From Muriicola marianensis (GTDB lineage: Bacteria > Bacteroidota > Bacteroidia > Flavobacteriales > Flavobacteriaceae), in the NCBI RefSeq assembly GCF_014638095.1, contig NZ_BMFH01000001.1, positions 1,249,227 to 1,313,226 of the forward strand: a stretch of DNA of 64,000 nt, read 5' to 3'. Below the pieces are notes generated by a model. It did not search any database. It worked only from the letters and a program-made list of their open reading frames with translations, and was not told where the DNA came from. Positions within the stretch are counted from its first letter, which is position 1; every line of letters starts with the position of its first letter. Position numbers and translations under genes: made by a program. Positions 56,039 through 64,000 of the stretch are shown piece after piece.

Positions 56039-59000
56039 TTATGCTTCGTTGGTATTGCGTACCTTGACCTGATAGAACACATTAGGCTTGGTTCCCACTG
56101 CTTCCAGCAGGTGGTACATCCTGTCCTCTTTCTTGAGAGCTGCCACCTGACTCTTCTCGTCGTTGATATCTCCAAAGATGATAGCCCCGTTGCTACAAGC
56201 ATTGGAACAGGCGGTCTGGAATTCCCCGTCCTCGATCTCGCGTCCTTCCCTCTTGGCATCCAGGATCGTCTTTTGAGTCATCTGGATACAGAGTGAACAC
56301 TTCTCGATGACTCCCCTAGACCTTACAGTTACATCGGGGTTGATGACCATCTTACCGAGGTCGTTGTTCATATGGAAATCGAACTCGTCATTATTATTGT
56401 AAAGGAACCAGTTGAATCTTCTCACTTTGTAAGGACAGTTGTTTGCACAGTATCGTGTACCTACACAGCGGTTGTACGCCATATGGTTCTGACCCTGACG
56501 GCTGTGCGAGGTAGCGGCCACCGGACACACGGTCTCACAGGGAGCATGGTTACAGTGCTGGCACATCACGGGCTGGAAGGCTACCTGAGGATTCTCAGCG
56601 GCCCTCTCCATTTCTTCAAACCCGGCCTTGGAATCAAAAGCTCCGGAGAACTCGTCTTTTTTGATATTGTCATCCTGGAAGGTGTCTTCTGAAGAATAGT
56701 ACCTGTCTATTCTAAGCCAGTGCATATCCCTTGACTTCCTCACCTCTGATTTTCCGACTACCGGGATGTTGTTCTCAGCATGGCAGGCGATCACACAAGC
56801 CCCGCATCCTGTACAGGCGTTCAGGTCGATAGACATGTTGAAATGGTGGCCTACTGACCTGTCAAAGGATTCCCAGAGGTCGACTGTGGTGGCCGGCACC
56901 TCCTGGTGGTTGAGAGATACCTCAGGAACGTGATTCCACTCATGAGGATCTTCTGTGTTGTATTTTTCGAGGGTGGTCTCCTTGATGATCTCCCCCCTTC
57001 CCATCAGGGTGTTTTGAAGCTGGATACAGGCAAATTCATGCATGCCTGCCGCTTTCTCCACTGTGACGGATTGAATGCTGTTGAAGTCGTTGTAAAGCGC
57101 ATAAGCATTTACCCCGGTCTGCATCTCCTCCTTCATCCCCACTTTCCGGCCATAGCCAAATGAAAGTCCGATGGTATTTTTCGCCTGCCCGGGCTGTATG
57201 ATCACAGGAACGTTGCTTAGGGTAACTCCATTGACGGTCACATTGGCGTAGCTGCCGTCGAGTCCACCATTGGCCGCATTCTCGTTAACAAGGCCGAGTT
57301 CATTCGCATCAGCCCTGGAGATAGTGAGATAGTTATCCCAGGTAACCCTGGTGATGGGATCAGGAAATTCCTGAAGCCATGGGTTGCTGGCCTGCTGACC
57401 GTCTCCCATCCCTACTTTGCTGTAAAGGGTAAGCTCCATTCCTTCTGAAGAGGCCGAAGCCAGGCTTTGAACGGCGCCGCTGAGCACCCCATCAGAGGCG
57501 GGCTCTGATGCAGTTTCCTCCTGGGTTACTTCCATGCTCATTTCAGAGCTGTATACTCCGTCGTGTAACGCTTTGTTCCAGGAATCGGTACCGAGGACGC
57601 TCTCCGTCCAGTTAGTTTTGATATAATCGTAGTAGCTCTGATCGCTGCCCATCCAGTTCAGGAGGGACTGCTGAAATTGACGGGTGTCAAACAGCTCCCT
57701 GATGGTAGGCTGGATCAGGCTGTAATGTCCTTTTTTCAATTGAGTATCTCCCCAGGATTCCAGGAAGTGATTGGCAGCTGCCGCGAATTGTGTGCGCTCT
57801 GTGGTCTCGTTCCAGTTGGTGGAGAAGGTGACAGATAGATCTACGTTCCCAAGGCCTTCCGCGAAGTCAGAAGCATTGGGCAGGGTGTACATAGGGTTTA
57901 CCCCATCCATGATGAGCATACCCACATTGCCCGATTTCATATCGCTGATCAGCTGTTTTACGGTAGCCGTATTTCCCTGGCGAACATACTTGGGTGCAGC
58001 TGTATCCATAGCTTCGCTGCCGAGCATTTTATTGATAGCCAGGACCAGTTGCTGCGCATTCACATCGTCCAGTCCGGTAACTACCACAGCCTTGCTCCCT
58101 TTGCTACGGATTTCAGCAGCCGTGCTGTCTACCATGGCGAGGACCGCCTCACTGAGGTCAGTGCTTACCCTGCTGTTGTTCAGTTTGCCGTACAGGGCGG
58201 CCAGTGCTTTTTTCTGTTCAGACGGCTTCAGGGGCACCCGCTTGTCGGCATTTGCCCCGGTAAGCGTCATATTGGCTTCGAATTGGATGTGCCTTGACAT
58301 CTTTCCGGCCTTGGGTACGCGCCCTTTGGAATATCCGGCATCGTATCCGCCTCCCTGCCAGTCGGACAGAAAATCTGCCCCGAAGGAAACGATAAGTTCG
58401 GCCTTGTCGAAATGATAATCGGCAAGCGCCCTTTCCCCGTAGGCCATTTCGAAAGCATTCAAAGCGGCATCCTCTGAAATGGCATCGTAGGTGACGTGTT
58501 TTGTATTGGGATAAGCAGCCGTAAAATCGGCGATCAATTTATCGGTAGACGGACTGGCGTAAGTCTGGGTAAGGAGGACCACTTGTTTCCCCGAACCGGC
58601 CAGAGCTCCCAGTTTGGATTTAACAGAGGCGTCCAGGATAGCCCATTCTACGGGCTCCCCGTTGGAAAGGGGCCCCTGGAGCCGGGTGCTGTCATACAGG
58701 GAAAGGACGGAAGCCTGGACCCTGGCGTTAGCACTGCCATTAGTAGCCGCTTCCTTGTTGTTTTCTACTTTGATAGGCCTTCCTTCCCTCGTCTTAATGA
58801 GGATACTGGCGAAATCAAAACCGTTGGCGATGGTAGTGGCGTAGTAATTGGCCACCCCAGGTACGATCCTTTCGGGTTGTACCACGTAGGGGATCGATTT
58901 GATAACAGGGCCCTCACAGGCAGCCAATGAAGCAGCTGCAGTGCTGAAGCCTATATACTTCAGAAAATCGCGCCTGTTTGTCTTGGAATCTGACAATCCC

Positions 59001-59128
59001 TCCTTGTCGCCGAGAAATTCATCTACGGGAATTTCTGTCGGAAACTCGTTATCTCTCAGCTGTTGAATATTGGAATCCGCGGGGAGCAGGTCCGCCTCGT
59101 TCTTCCAGTATACCTTATTTGATGCCAT
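56039..59128 (-). CDS. actB: alternative complex III iron-sulfur subunit ActB (molybdopterin-oxidoreductase-like)
   Basis: 1029 residues. It starts with a long leader, then a twin-arginine motif NRRDFLKYIGFSTAAASLAAC, a large molybdopterin-oxidoreductase-like part that in this family carries no molybdenum, and a C-terminal ferredoxin-like part with four cysteine clusters (CTGCGACVIACH, CQHCNHAPCETVCP, CANNCPYK, CSLCIQMTQ with CSNACSNG). Electrons pass through these from quinol towards the heme subunits. Located on the periplasmic side. Confidence 0.95.
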   Translation of the reverse strand: MASNKVYWKNEADLLPADSNIQQLRDNEFPTEIPVDEFLGDKEGLSDSKTNRRDFLKYIGFSTAAASLAACEGPVIKSIPYVVQPERIVPGVANYYATTIANGFDFASILIKTREGRPIKVENNKEAATNGSANARVQASVLSLYDSTRLQGPLSNGEPVEWAILDASVKSKLGALAGSGKQVVLLTQTYASPSTDKLIADFTAAYPNTKHVTYDAISEDAALNAFEMAYGERALADYHFDKAELIVSFGADFLSDWQGGGYDAGYSKGRVPKAGKMSRHIQFEANMTLTGANADKRVPLKPSEQKKALAALYGKLNNSRVSTDLSEAVLAMVDSTAAEIRSKGSKAVVVTGLDDVNAQQLVLAINKMLGSEAMDTAAPKYVRQGNTATVKQLISDMKSGNVGMLIMDGVNPMYTLPNASDFAEGLGNVDLSVTFSTNWNETTERTQFAAAANHFLESWGDTQLKKGHYSLIQPTIRELFDTRQFQQSLLNWMGSDQSYYDYIKTNWTESVLGTDSWNKALHDGVYSSEMSMEVTQEETASEPASDGVLSGAVQSLASASSEGMELTLYSKVGMGDGQQASNPWLQEFPDPITRVTWDNYLTISRADANELGLVNENAANGGLDGSYANVTVNGVTLSNVPVIIQPGQAKNTIGLSFGYGRKVGMKEEMQTGVNAYALYNDFNSIQSVTVEKAAGMHEFACIQLQNTLMGRGEIIKETTLEKYNTEDPHEWNHVPEVSLNHQEVPATTVDLWESFDRSVGHHFNMSIDLNACTGCGACVIACHAENNIPVVGKSEVRKSRDMHWLRIDRYYSSEDTFQDDNIKKDEFSGAFDSKAGFEEMERAAENPQVAFQPVMCQHCNHAPCETVCPVAATSHSRQGQNHMAYNRCVGTRYCANNCPYKVRRFNWFLYNNNDEFDFHMNNDLGKMVINPDVTVRSRGVIEKCSLCIQMTQKTILDAKREGREIEDGEFQTACSNACSNGAIIFGDINDEKSQVAALKKEDRMYHLLEAVGTKPNVFYQVKVRNTNEA

Positions 59129-59161
59129 ACGATCTATCTGTAATTAGCTTCTGTATTGTTC

Positions 59162-60535
59162 TTAATAATGACATTTTCCACATTCGAGTCCGCCCAGCTG
59201 CGCAGCTGTCAGTTTCTCAACGCCGTATTTCTCGGAAAGTGCCTTGTGAATCTTTTCGTAGTATTCGTTATCCTGAAGGTTTACCTCGGTCTCCCTGTGA
59301 CAGTTTATACACCATCCCATAGTGAGGGGAGCATACTGGTACATGATCTCCATCTCTTCTACCGGGCCGTGGCAGGTCTGGCACTCGATGCCAGCGACTG
59401 ATACGTGCTGGGAGTGGTTGAAGTACGCGAGGTCAGGGAGGTTGTGAATGCGGACCCATTCCACAGGTTTGGATTCACCGGTGTAACGCTGTTCTTCTTC
59501 ATTCCACCCGACAGCCTTGTAGAGCTTTTTGATCTCGGCGGTGTAGAATTCGTTGGTGTATCCGTTTGCCAGATCCTCGGCTGAAGGGCCTTCCGGGTTG
59601 CCCTTGTATTCGTAGATCGACTTATGGCAATTCATACACACGTTGAGGGATGGGATCCCTGAGTGTTTTGAAACCCTGGCGGAAGAGTGGCAATACTTAC
59701 ATTCGATCTTGTTGTCTCCTGCGTGAATCTTGTGAGAATAGTGGATAGGCTGAATAGGCTGGTAACCCTGGTCTACCCCTATCTGCATCATCCAGCCATA
59801 TGCGTAATAGGCACTGGCCAGAAGCAAGAAGATGACAGAGCACAGGACCAGAAACTGATTCTTGGCAAATGCCTTCCAAATCGGCATGCGTTTCTCGGCC
59901 TTCGCTTTTTCGACAACCACACCATTGGCCTCAGCGATCCGCTTCAGGGTGGTGTTTACCAGGATCAGCATCATGACCAGCAATCCGAAGACCAGTACAA
60001 GTGCACCCAGGATCACTTCATTGGTGATCCCTGAGGATGAAGCAGCGCCTCCGGGAACTTCTGCCGTTGTAGCGACTGCCTGTACAGGTGCCGGAGGAGG
60101 GGCCGCCGTATAGGCCAGAATATTATCTATGTCTGCGTTGCTCAGAGTAGGGAAGGCCGTCATGGCAGCCTGGTTGTATTCTGCATAGATCTTGTTGGCG
60201 TATGCATCTCCGGATGAGATCATTCCCGCACTGTTCTTGATCCAGGAATAGAGCCATTCCTTATCCAGGCCTTCTTCTTCAGCGAGGCGAGTCTCCACAT
60301 TGGCCAGCGCTGGTCCCGTCATCTTGCGGTCCAGGGCGTGGCAGGCGGCACAGTTCTGATTGAACAACTGCTTACCTTTTACGGGATCACCTCCCAGTGA
60401 GGCATCGGCTTCCGTCGCCACAGCTTCGGCAGCAGCCTGATCCTGCGCAAAAAGATTGTTCGTGAGTAGTAGACTACCAACCAATAAAAAACTGAAAAGA
60501 GTAGAAATCTGAGAGCGGTACAGAACCTTTTTCAT
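59162..60535 (-). CDS. actA: alternative complex III multiheme cytochrome ActA
   Basis: 457 residues with six CxxCH motifs. After a signal peptide comes a small cytochrome c domain (Cys62, Cys65, His66, NCAACHALDRKMTGPAL), then two membrane segments (about 171-195 and 222-245), then a C-terminal pentaheme part with CKYCH, CMNCH, CQTCH, CINCH and CGKCH. The N-terminal monoheme domain is an addition to the pentaheme core described for ActA. First gene of the operon. Confidence 0.94.
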   Translation of the reverse strand: MKKVLYRSQISTLFSFLLVGSLLLTNNLFAQDQAAAEAVATEADASLGGDPVKGKQLFNQNCAACHALDRKMTGPALANVETRLAEEEGLDKEWLYSWIKNSAGMISSGDAYANKIYAEYNQAAMTAFPTLSNADIDNILAYTAAPPPAPVQAVATTAEVPGGAASSSGITNEVILGALVLVFGLLVMMLILVNTTLKRIAEANGVVVEKAKAEKRMPIWKAFAKNQFLVLCSVIFLLLASAYYAYGWMMQIGVDQGYQPIQPIHYSHKIHAGDNKIECKYCHSSARVSKHSGIPSLNVCMNCHKSIYEYKGNPEGPSAEDLANGYTNEFYTAEIKKLYKAVGWNEEEQRYTGESKPVEWVRIHNLPDLAYFNHSQHVSVAGIECQTCHGPVEEMEIMYQYAPLTMGWCINCHRETEVNLQDNEYYEKIHKALSEKYGVEKLTAAQLGGLECGKCHY

Positions 60536-60620
60536 ATTGAAATTATTTCTATCGAAATCCTGGCACGATATTTTCTCAATCCTAGGAAAATGGGTGAGTT
60601 ATCGCCCGTGAAATTGGGGA

Positions 60621-60628
60621 CAAAAATA
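60621..60628 (-). promoter_or_regulatory. -7 box for the actA operon
   Basis: TATTTTTG on the minus strand, exact TAnnTTTG, with TTT 20 nt upstream in place of TTG. The leader to actA would be about 80 nt. Confidence 0.5.
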
Positions 60629-60727
60629 CGGAATAGACTTTATTTGGGAAATCGTTAACTATTGATAATTTATAATTTATAACTATTCTAAATAAGGCTT
60701 GTTTATTCTGTTTAAGCCCTAAAAAAT

Positions 60728-60735
60728 TACCTTTG
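60728..60735 (+). promoter_or_regulatory. -7 box for the SPOR gene
   Basis: TACCTTTG on the plus strand, exact TAnnTTTG, 32 nt before the ATG. The nearest TTG lies 26 nt upstream of it. The gap 60536-60767 is A/T-rich and divergent, with a TTATAA-rich stretch at about 60660-60690. Confidence 0.6.
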
Positions 60736-60767
60736 CAAAGAACGTTTTTTTACAAACCCTGAAACAC

Positions 60768-61136
60768 ATGAAAACTGCCTTATACACGTTAATTCTACTG
60801 CTTTTACCCCTGGGCATGAACGCTCAGAAGGGGATTGCAAAAGTTGAACAAGATCCTGATATCACCAAGCTTTTGGAGATCTACAAAAAGATGAATTCCA
60901 AGACCGAATATTTCACCATTCAGATAGGTTTCGGGTCCTATGCCGAAGCGACAAATCTCAAGGATGATGCCTCGGTGGATTTTCCTCAGTACGGGGCCAG
61001 AATTATCTTTGACTCCCCTACCTACAGGGTGCATTTGGGAAGATTCGCAAACAGGTTGGATGTGGAGCGGACTTTCGCGGAGGTGAGGAAAAAATATCCG
61101 CAATCTATCATCCTCCGGCCTCAAACAGGAAACTGA
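60768..61136 (+). CDS. secreted SPOR-domain protein
   Basis: 122 residues. Signal peptide (ALYTLILLLLPLGMNAQ), then a SPOR domain (about 46-119) with FTIQIGFGSYAEA at its start and YRVHLGRFANRLDVERTFAEVRKKYP. SPOR domains bind denuded peptidoglycan. Soluble periplasmic protein, a conserved neighbour of infB in many flavobacteria. Confidence 0.9.
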   Translation: MKTALYTLILLLLPLGMNAQKGIAKVEQDPDITKLLEIYKKMNSKTEYFTIQIGFGSYAEATNLKDDASVDFPQYGARIIFDSPTYRVHLGRFANRLDVERTFAEVRKKYPQSIILRPQTGN

Positions 61137-61159
61137 ATCCTTAATCCAATAGAATAAAA

Positions 61160-61190
61160 AAACCTGCCGCTCGGCAGGTTTTTTTTTCTT
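61160..61190. terminator. bidirectional terminator between SPOR and infB
   Basis: AAACCTGCC (61160-61168) pairs with GGCAGGTTT (61173-61181) over the loop GCTC, with T runs on both strands. It serves two convergent genes. Confidence 0.92.
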
Positions 61191-61201
61191 CTTTACTTTC
61201 C

Positions 61202-63856
61202 CTAGAGGGTCTTTTTCACAGCCACCTCCTGGAAGGCCTCCACGATGTCGTTTTCCTTGATATCGTTGTAATTCTTGATCTGCAGTCCGCAGTCGTATCC
61301 TTTGGAAACTTCCTTCACATCGTCCTTGAATCGCTTCAGGGAGGCGAGCTCTCCTGTGTAGATAACTACTCCATCCCTGATGAGCCTTACGTTGGAATTC
61401 CTGAAGATCTTTCCGCTGGTCACCATACAACCTGCGATCGTTCCCACTTTGGAAATCTTGAAGGTCTCCCGTATTTCCGCAGTTCCCGTGACTTCCTCTT
61501 TGATCTCCGGAGACAGCATTCCTTCCATGGCGTCCTTGAGATCGTTGATAGCGTCGTAGATGATGGAATAGATCCTGATATCGATCTCTTCCTTATCAGC
61601 GATATCACGGGCATTGCCCATCGGCCTTACATTAAATCCGATCACGATAGCGTCTGAGGCCGAAGCGAGGAGCACATCCGATTCGGTGATGGCTCCCACA
61701 CCTTTGTGGATGATGTTGACCTGGATCTCATCGGTAGACAGTTTCTGGAAACTGTCTGTGAGAGCTTCCACAGAACCATCCACATCACCTTTGAGGATAA
61801 TGTTCAGTTCCTTGAAGTCGCCAAGGGCGATCCTTCTTCCGATCTCATCCAACGTGATATGCCTTTGCGTCCTTACAGATTGTTCTCTGAGGAGCTGACT
61901 TCTCTTGGCGGCGATCTGTTTGGCTTCCCTCTCATCTTCGAGAACATTGAACTTATCCCCTGCCTGAGGCGCTCCATCTAATCCCAAAATGGAAATGGGG
62001 GTAGCCGGCCCGGCAACTTTAACGTTCTTGCCTCTCTCATCCTGCATGGCCTTGATCTTTCCGCTGTGCGTACCCGCGAGTACGTAATCCCCTATTTTCA
62101 GGGATCCCGCGAGTACCAGCACTGTAGAGACATAACCCCTTCCCTTGTCGAGGAAGGCTTCCACCACAGTTCCTGAGGCCAGCTTGTCCGGGTTCGACTT
62201 GAGTTCGAGCAATTCTGCCTCCAGCAAAACCTTCTCAAGCAATTCCTTTACACCTTCCCCTGTTTTGGCTGAGATGTCGTGCGATTGAATCTTACCTCCC
62301 CAATCTTCTACCAACAGGTTCATGGCAGCCAGCCCTTCCTTGATCTTGTCCGGATTGGCATTGGGTCGGTCTATTTTATTGATGGCGAATACGATCGGTA
62401 CCCCGGCAGCCTGTGCATGGCTGATAGCTTCCTTGGTCTGAGGCATGATATCGTCGTCTGCCGCGATCACAATAATGGCAATGTCCGTTACCTGAGCACC
62501 CCTCGCCCTCATGGCGGTAAAGGCCTCGTGACCCGGAGTATCCAGGAAGGTGATCTTCTGCCCGTTGTCCAGTTTCACCCCATATGCACCAATGTGCTGG
62601 GTGATACCACCGCTTTCTCCTGCGATCACGTTCTCGTTTCGAATATAATCGAGCAGGGAGGTCTTACCGTGGTCTACGTGTCCCATAACTGTGACGATAG
62701 GGGCCCTTGGTTTGAGATCTTCCGGTGCATCCTCCACCTCTTCGATCGCCTCTTCGATATCCGCGGTGACAAATTCCACCTCATAACCAAATTCATCGGC
62801 AACGATAGAAAGCGTCTCCGCATCGAGGCGCTGGTTCATGGTAACCATGATCCCCAGCGACATACATGCGGAAATGATCTGGGTGGTTGGCACGTCCATC
62901 ATAGTAGCCACTTCTCCGACGGTGACAAATTCTGTGACCTTGAGTACTTTGTTTTCAAGTTCCTGTTGTTCGAGGTCCTTTTCAGACTGTTGCCTGTGCA
63001 TGTCCCTCTTGTCCCTTCGGTATTTGGCTCCTTTTCCTTTCTTGGATTTTCCCTGTAGTTTTTCCAGGGTCTCTCTTACCTGCTTTTGTACTTCTTCTTC
63101 CGTAGGCTCTACCTTGGCACCACCACCGGACCTGGAGCGTTTGTCGTCAAAACGTCCCCGGCCACCACCACGGGAACCGGAATCGCTAACGATGCGCTTT
63201 CGCCTCTTCTTGCGGTCTGACGGATCGGCCTTGGCCCCGGCTTCCTTCTTTTTCTTGGGCTTTTCGAATTTTGACAGGTCGATCTTATCGCCCATGATCT
63301 TGGGCCCTGAAAGTTTCTGGTACTTTGTCTCGATAGCCTCTGGCTTTTCTTCCTTGGGAGGTGCCTCAGCTTTTTTCTCTTTAGCTTTCTTGGATTCTTT
63401 TTTAGCCGCAGGTTTGGCTACAGCAGGTTTTTCTTTTTCAGGTTCTGCCGCGGCAGTTTCTTTAGCCTCTTCCTTCTCTGCCTTTTTCTCCCCGTCGAGG
63501 TCGATCTTACCGACCATCTTGGGACCAGACAATTCGGCCTTGGCCTTCACTACTTCGGAGGCAGCATTCCTCTTCTCCCGGGCAAGGCGCTTTTCCTCCT
63601 GTTCCTGCTCGAGTTGCAGTCTAATGGCCTCCTTCTCCTTGCGCTTCTCCTCCCCGACCTCTATGGAAGCAACTTTCTTGCTCATGTCGGTCTGGAATTC
63701 GTCCAGGAGAATCTGATGCACCTCCTCCGTTATCTTGGTGGTAGGACGCGCGTCAATCTTATGCCCTTTTGAGGCCAGAAAATCGACCGCCCTGTCCAGG
63801 GAGATGTTGAGTTCTCTCAGAACTTTGTTAAGCCTTATTGTTGAGTTGTTTGCCAT
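61202..63856 (-). CDS. infB: translation initiation factor IF-2
   Basis: 884 residues. N-terminal IF2_N helix domain, then a long K/E/A-rich linker (about 60-300) that contains the same segment twice, [12 protein letters not shown] at 109-120 and [13 protein letters not shown] at 182-194. The GTPase domain has G1 GHVDHGKT at 392-399, G3 DTPGHE and G4 NKID. It places initiator tRNA on the 30S subunit. Behind nusA in the usual nusA-infB order. Confidence 0.97.
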   Translation of the reverse strand: MANNSTIRLNKVLRELNISLDRAVDFLASKGHKIDARPTTKITEEVHQILLDEFQTDMSKKVASIEVGEEKRKEKEAIRLQLEQEQEEKRLAREKRNAASEVVKAKAELSGPKMVGKIDLDGEKKAEKEEAKETAAAEPEKEKPAVAKPAAKKESKKAKEKKAEAPPKEEKPEAIETKYQKLSGPKIMGDKIDLSKFEKPKKKKEAGAKADPSDRKKRRKRIVSDSGSRGGGRGRFDDKRSRSGGGAKVEPTEEEVQKQVRETLEKLQGKSKKGKGAKYRRDKRDMHRQQSEKDLEQQELENKVLKVTEFVTVGEVATMMDVPTTQIISACMSLGIMVTMNQRLDAETLSIVADEFGYEVEFVTADIEEAIEEVEDAPEDLKPRAPIVTVMGHVDHGKTSLLDYIRNENVIAGESGGITQHIGAYGVKLDNGQKITFLDTPGHEAFTAMRARGAQVTDIAIIVIAADDDIMPQTKEAISHAQAAGVPIVFAINKIDRPNANPDKIKEGLAAMNLLVEDWGGKIQSHDISAKTGEGVKELLEKVLLEAELLELKSNPDKLASGTVVEAFLDKGRGYVSTVLVLAGSLKIGDYVLAGTHSGKIKAMQDERGKNVKVAGPATPISILGLDGAPQAGDKFNVLEDEREAKQIAAKRSQLLREQSVRTQRHITLDEIGRRIALGDFKELNIILKGDVDGSVEALTDSFQKLSTDEIQVNIIHKGVGAITESDVLLASASDAIVIGFNVRPMGNARDIADKEEIDIRIYSIIYDAINDLKDAMEGMLSPEIKEEVTGTAEIRETFKISKVGTIAGCMVTSGKIFRNSNVRLIRDGVVIYTGELASLKRFKDDVKEVSKGYDCGLQIKNYNDIKENDIVEAFQEVAVKKTL

Positions 63857-63898
63857 AAAAACTGTTTACTCTCTTTTTATTTTGTGCTAATATATAGC

Positions 63899-64000
63899 TT
63901 AATCTTCAAACTCGGCCTTGAGGATACGCACCACGTCGAGGATGGTTTCCTCTTCCAGGTCTGTTCTCTTGACCAGGTCTTCCACGTCCTGTTCAAGCAC
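63899..64000 (-). CDS. nusA: NusA, C-terminal end
   Basis: 34 codons visible including the stop TAA at 63899-63901, running off the right edge. The sequence ends in DVVRILKAEFED, which resembles the acidic C-terminal tail of Bacteroidetes NusA, and it sits directly in front of infB as expected for rimP-nusA-infB. Identification rests mostly on the position. Confidence 0.7.
   Translation of the reverse strand: MLEQDVEDLVKRTDLEEETILDVVRILKAEFED

Noticed and set aside
62838-63716. 292-codon Ser/Phe-rich frame on the plus strand
   Set aside because: Opposite to the low-complexity linker of infB, which produces such frames by chance.

Overview
The window reads as chromosome of a marine-type member of the Flavobacteriaceae (Bacteroidota). 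The evidence is a SprA translocon and a PorP/SprF-like protein (type IX secretion and gliding), an alternative complex III (actABCDEF) joined to an aa3-type oxidase, LytS/LytTR signalling, a DUF2807 protein, and several matches to the Bacteroidetes promoter (TTG about 20 nt before TAnnTTTG). Nearly all of it is coding, mostly on the minus strand. I see no transposase, integrase, CRISPR array, tRNA or rRNA, and no gene-free stretch longer than 300 bases.

Layout. 1-852: 5' part of a secreted Calx-beta repeat protein that runs off the left edge. 1013-5207 (minus): fabD, a gamma-carbonic-anhydrase-like protein and a LytTR regulator/TPR histidine kinase pair. 5396-7590: a VWA protein facing a PorP/SprF-like outer-membrane protein. 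7711-11891 (plus): NfuA-type Fe-S scaffold, dodecin, a YyaL/DUF255 thioredoxin-like protein and an MscS channel. 11918-22122 (minus): tsaB behind a large MacAB/TolC-like export locus with two adaptors, four permeases, one ATPase and one TolC. Its two modules each start with the same unusual ECF-sigma-like promoter motif.

22211-27416 (minus): cytochrome oxidase biogenesis and small subunits (heme O synthase, two subunit III proteins, subunit IV, SCO1, a SCO-like protein without cysteines, DUF420, and a small CxxC membrane protein). 27651-36357: TonB, VanZ, gcvH and the 2369-residue SprA. 36363-41762: ruvA, a malic enzyme with a PTA-like domain, an SLC45-like sugar transporter and queG. 41892-43485: a secreted PepSY-like protein and a membrane-anchored AraC regulator with a TolB-like outer domain, probably accessory. 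43678-46029: cytochrome P450 abutting ruvB. 46188-47789: pckA on the plus strand behind two neat palindromes. 47843-48685: DUF2807 protein.

48837-60535 (minus): a long respiratory operon, actA-actB-actC-actD-actE-actF-coxB-ctaD, which should carry electrons from menaquinol through alternative complex III to the oxidase; the remaining oxidase genes are at 24-27 kb. 60768-61136: SPOR protein. 61202-64000: infB and the last codons of nusA.

Most of the window is core metabolism. The least expected items are the duplicated exporter modules sharing one ATPase and a shared promoter motif, a helix-hairpin-helix tail on ActC, histidine-rich tails on ActF and CtaD, the AraC-TM-TolB regulator, and the paired palindromes before pckA. 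I did not find a clearly new multi-gene system.
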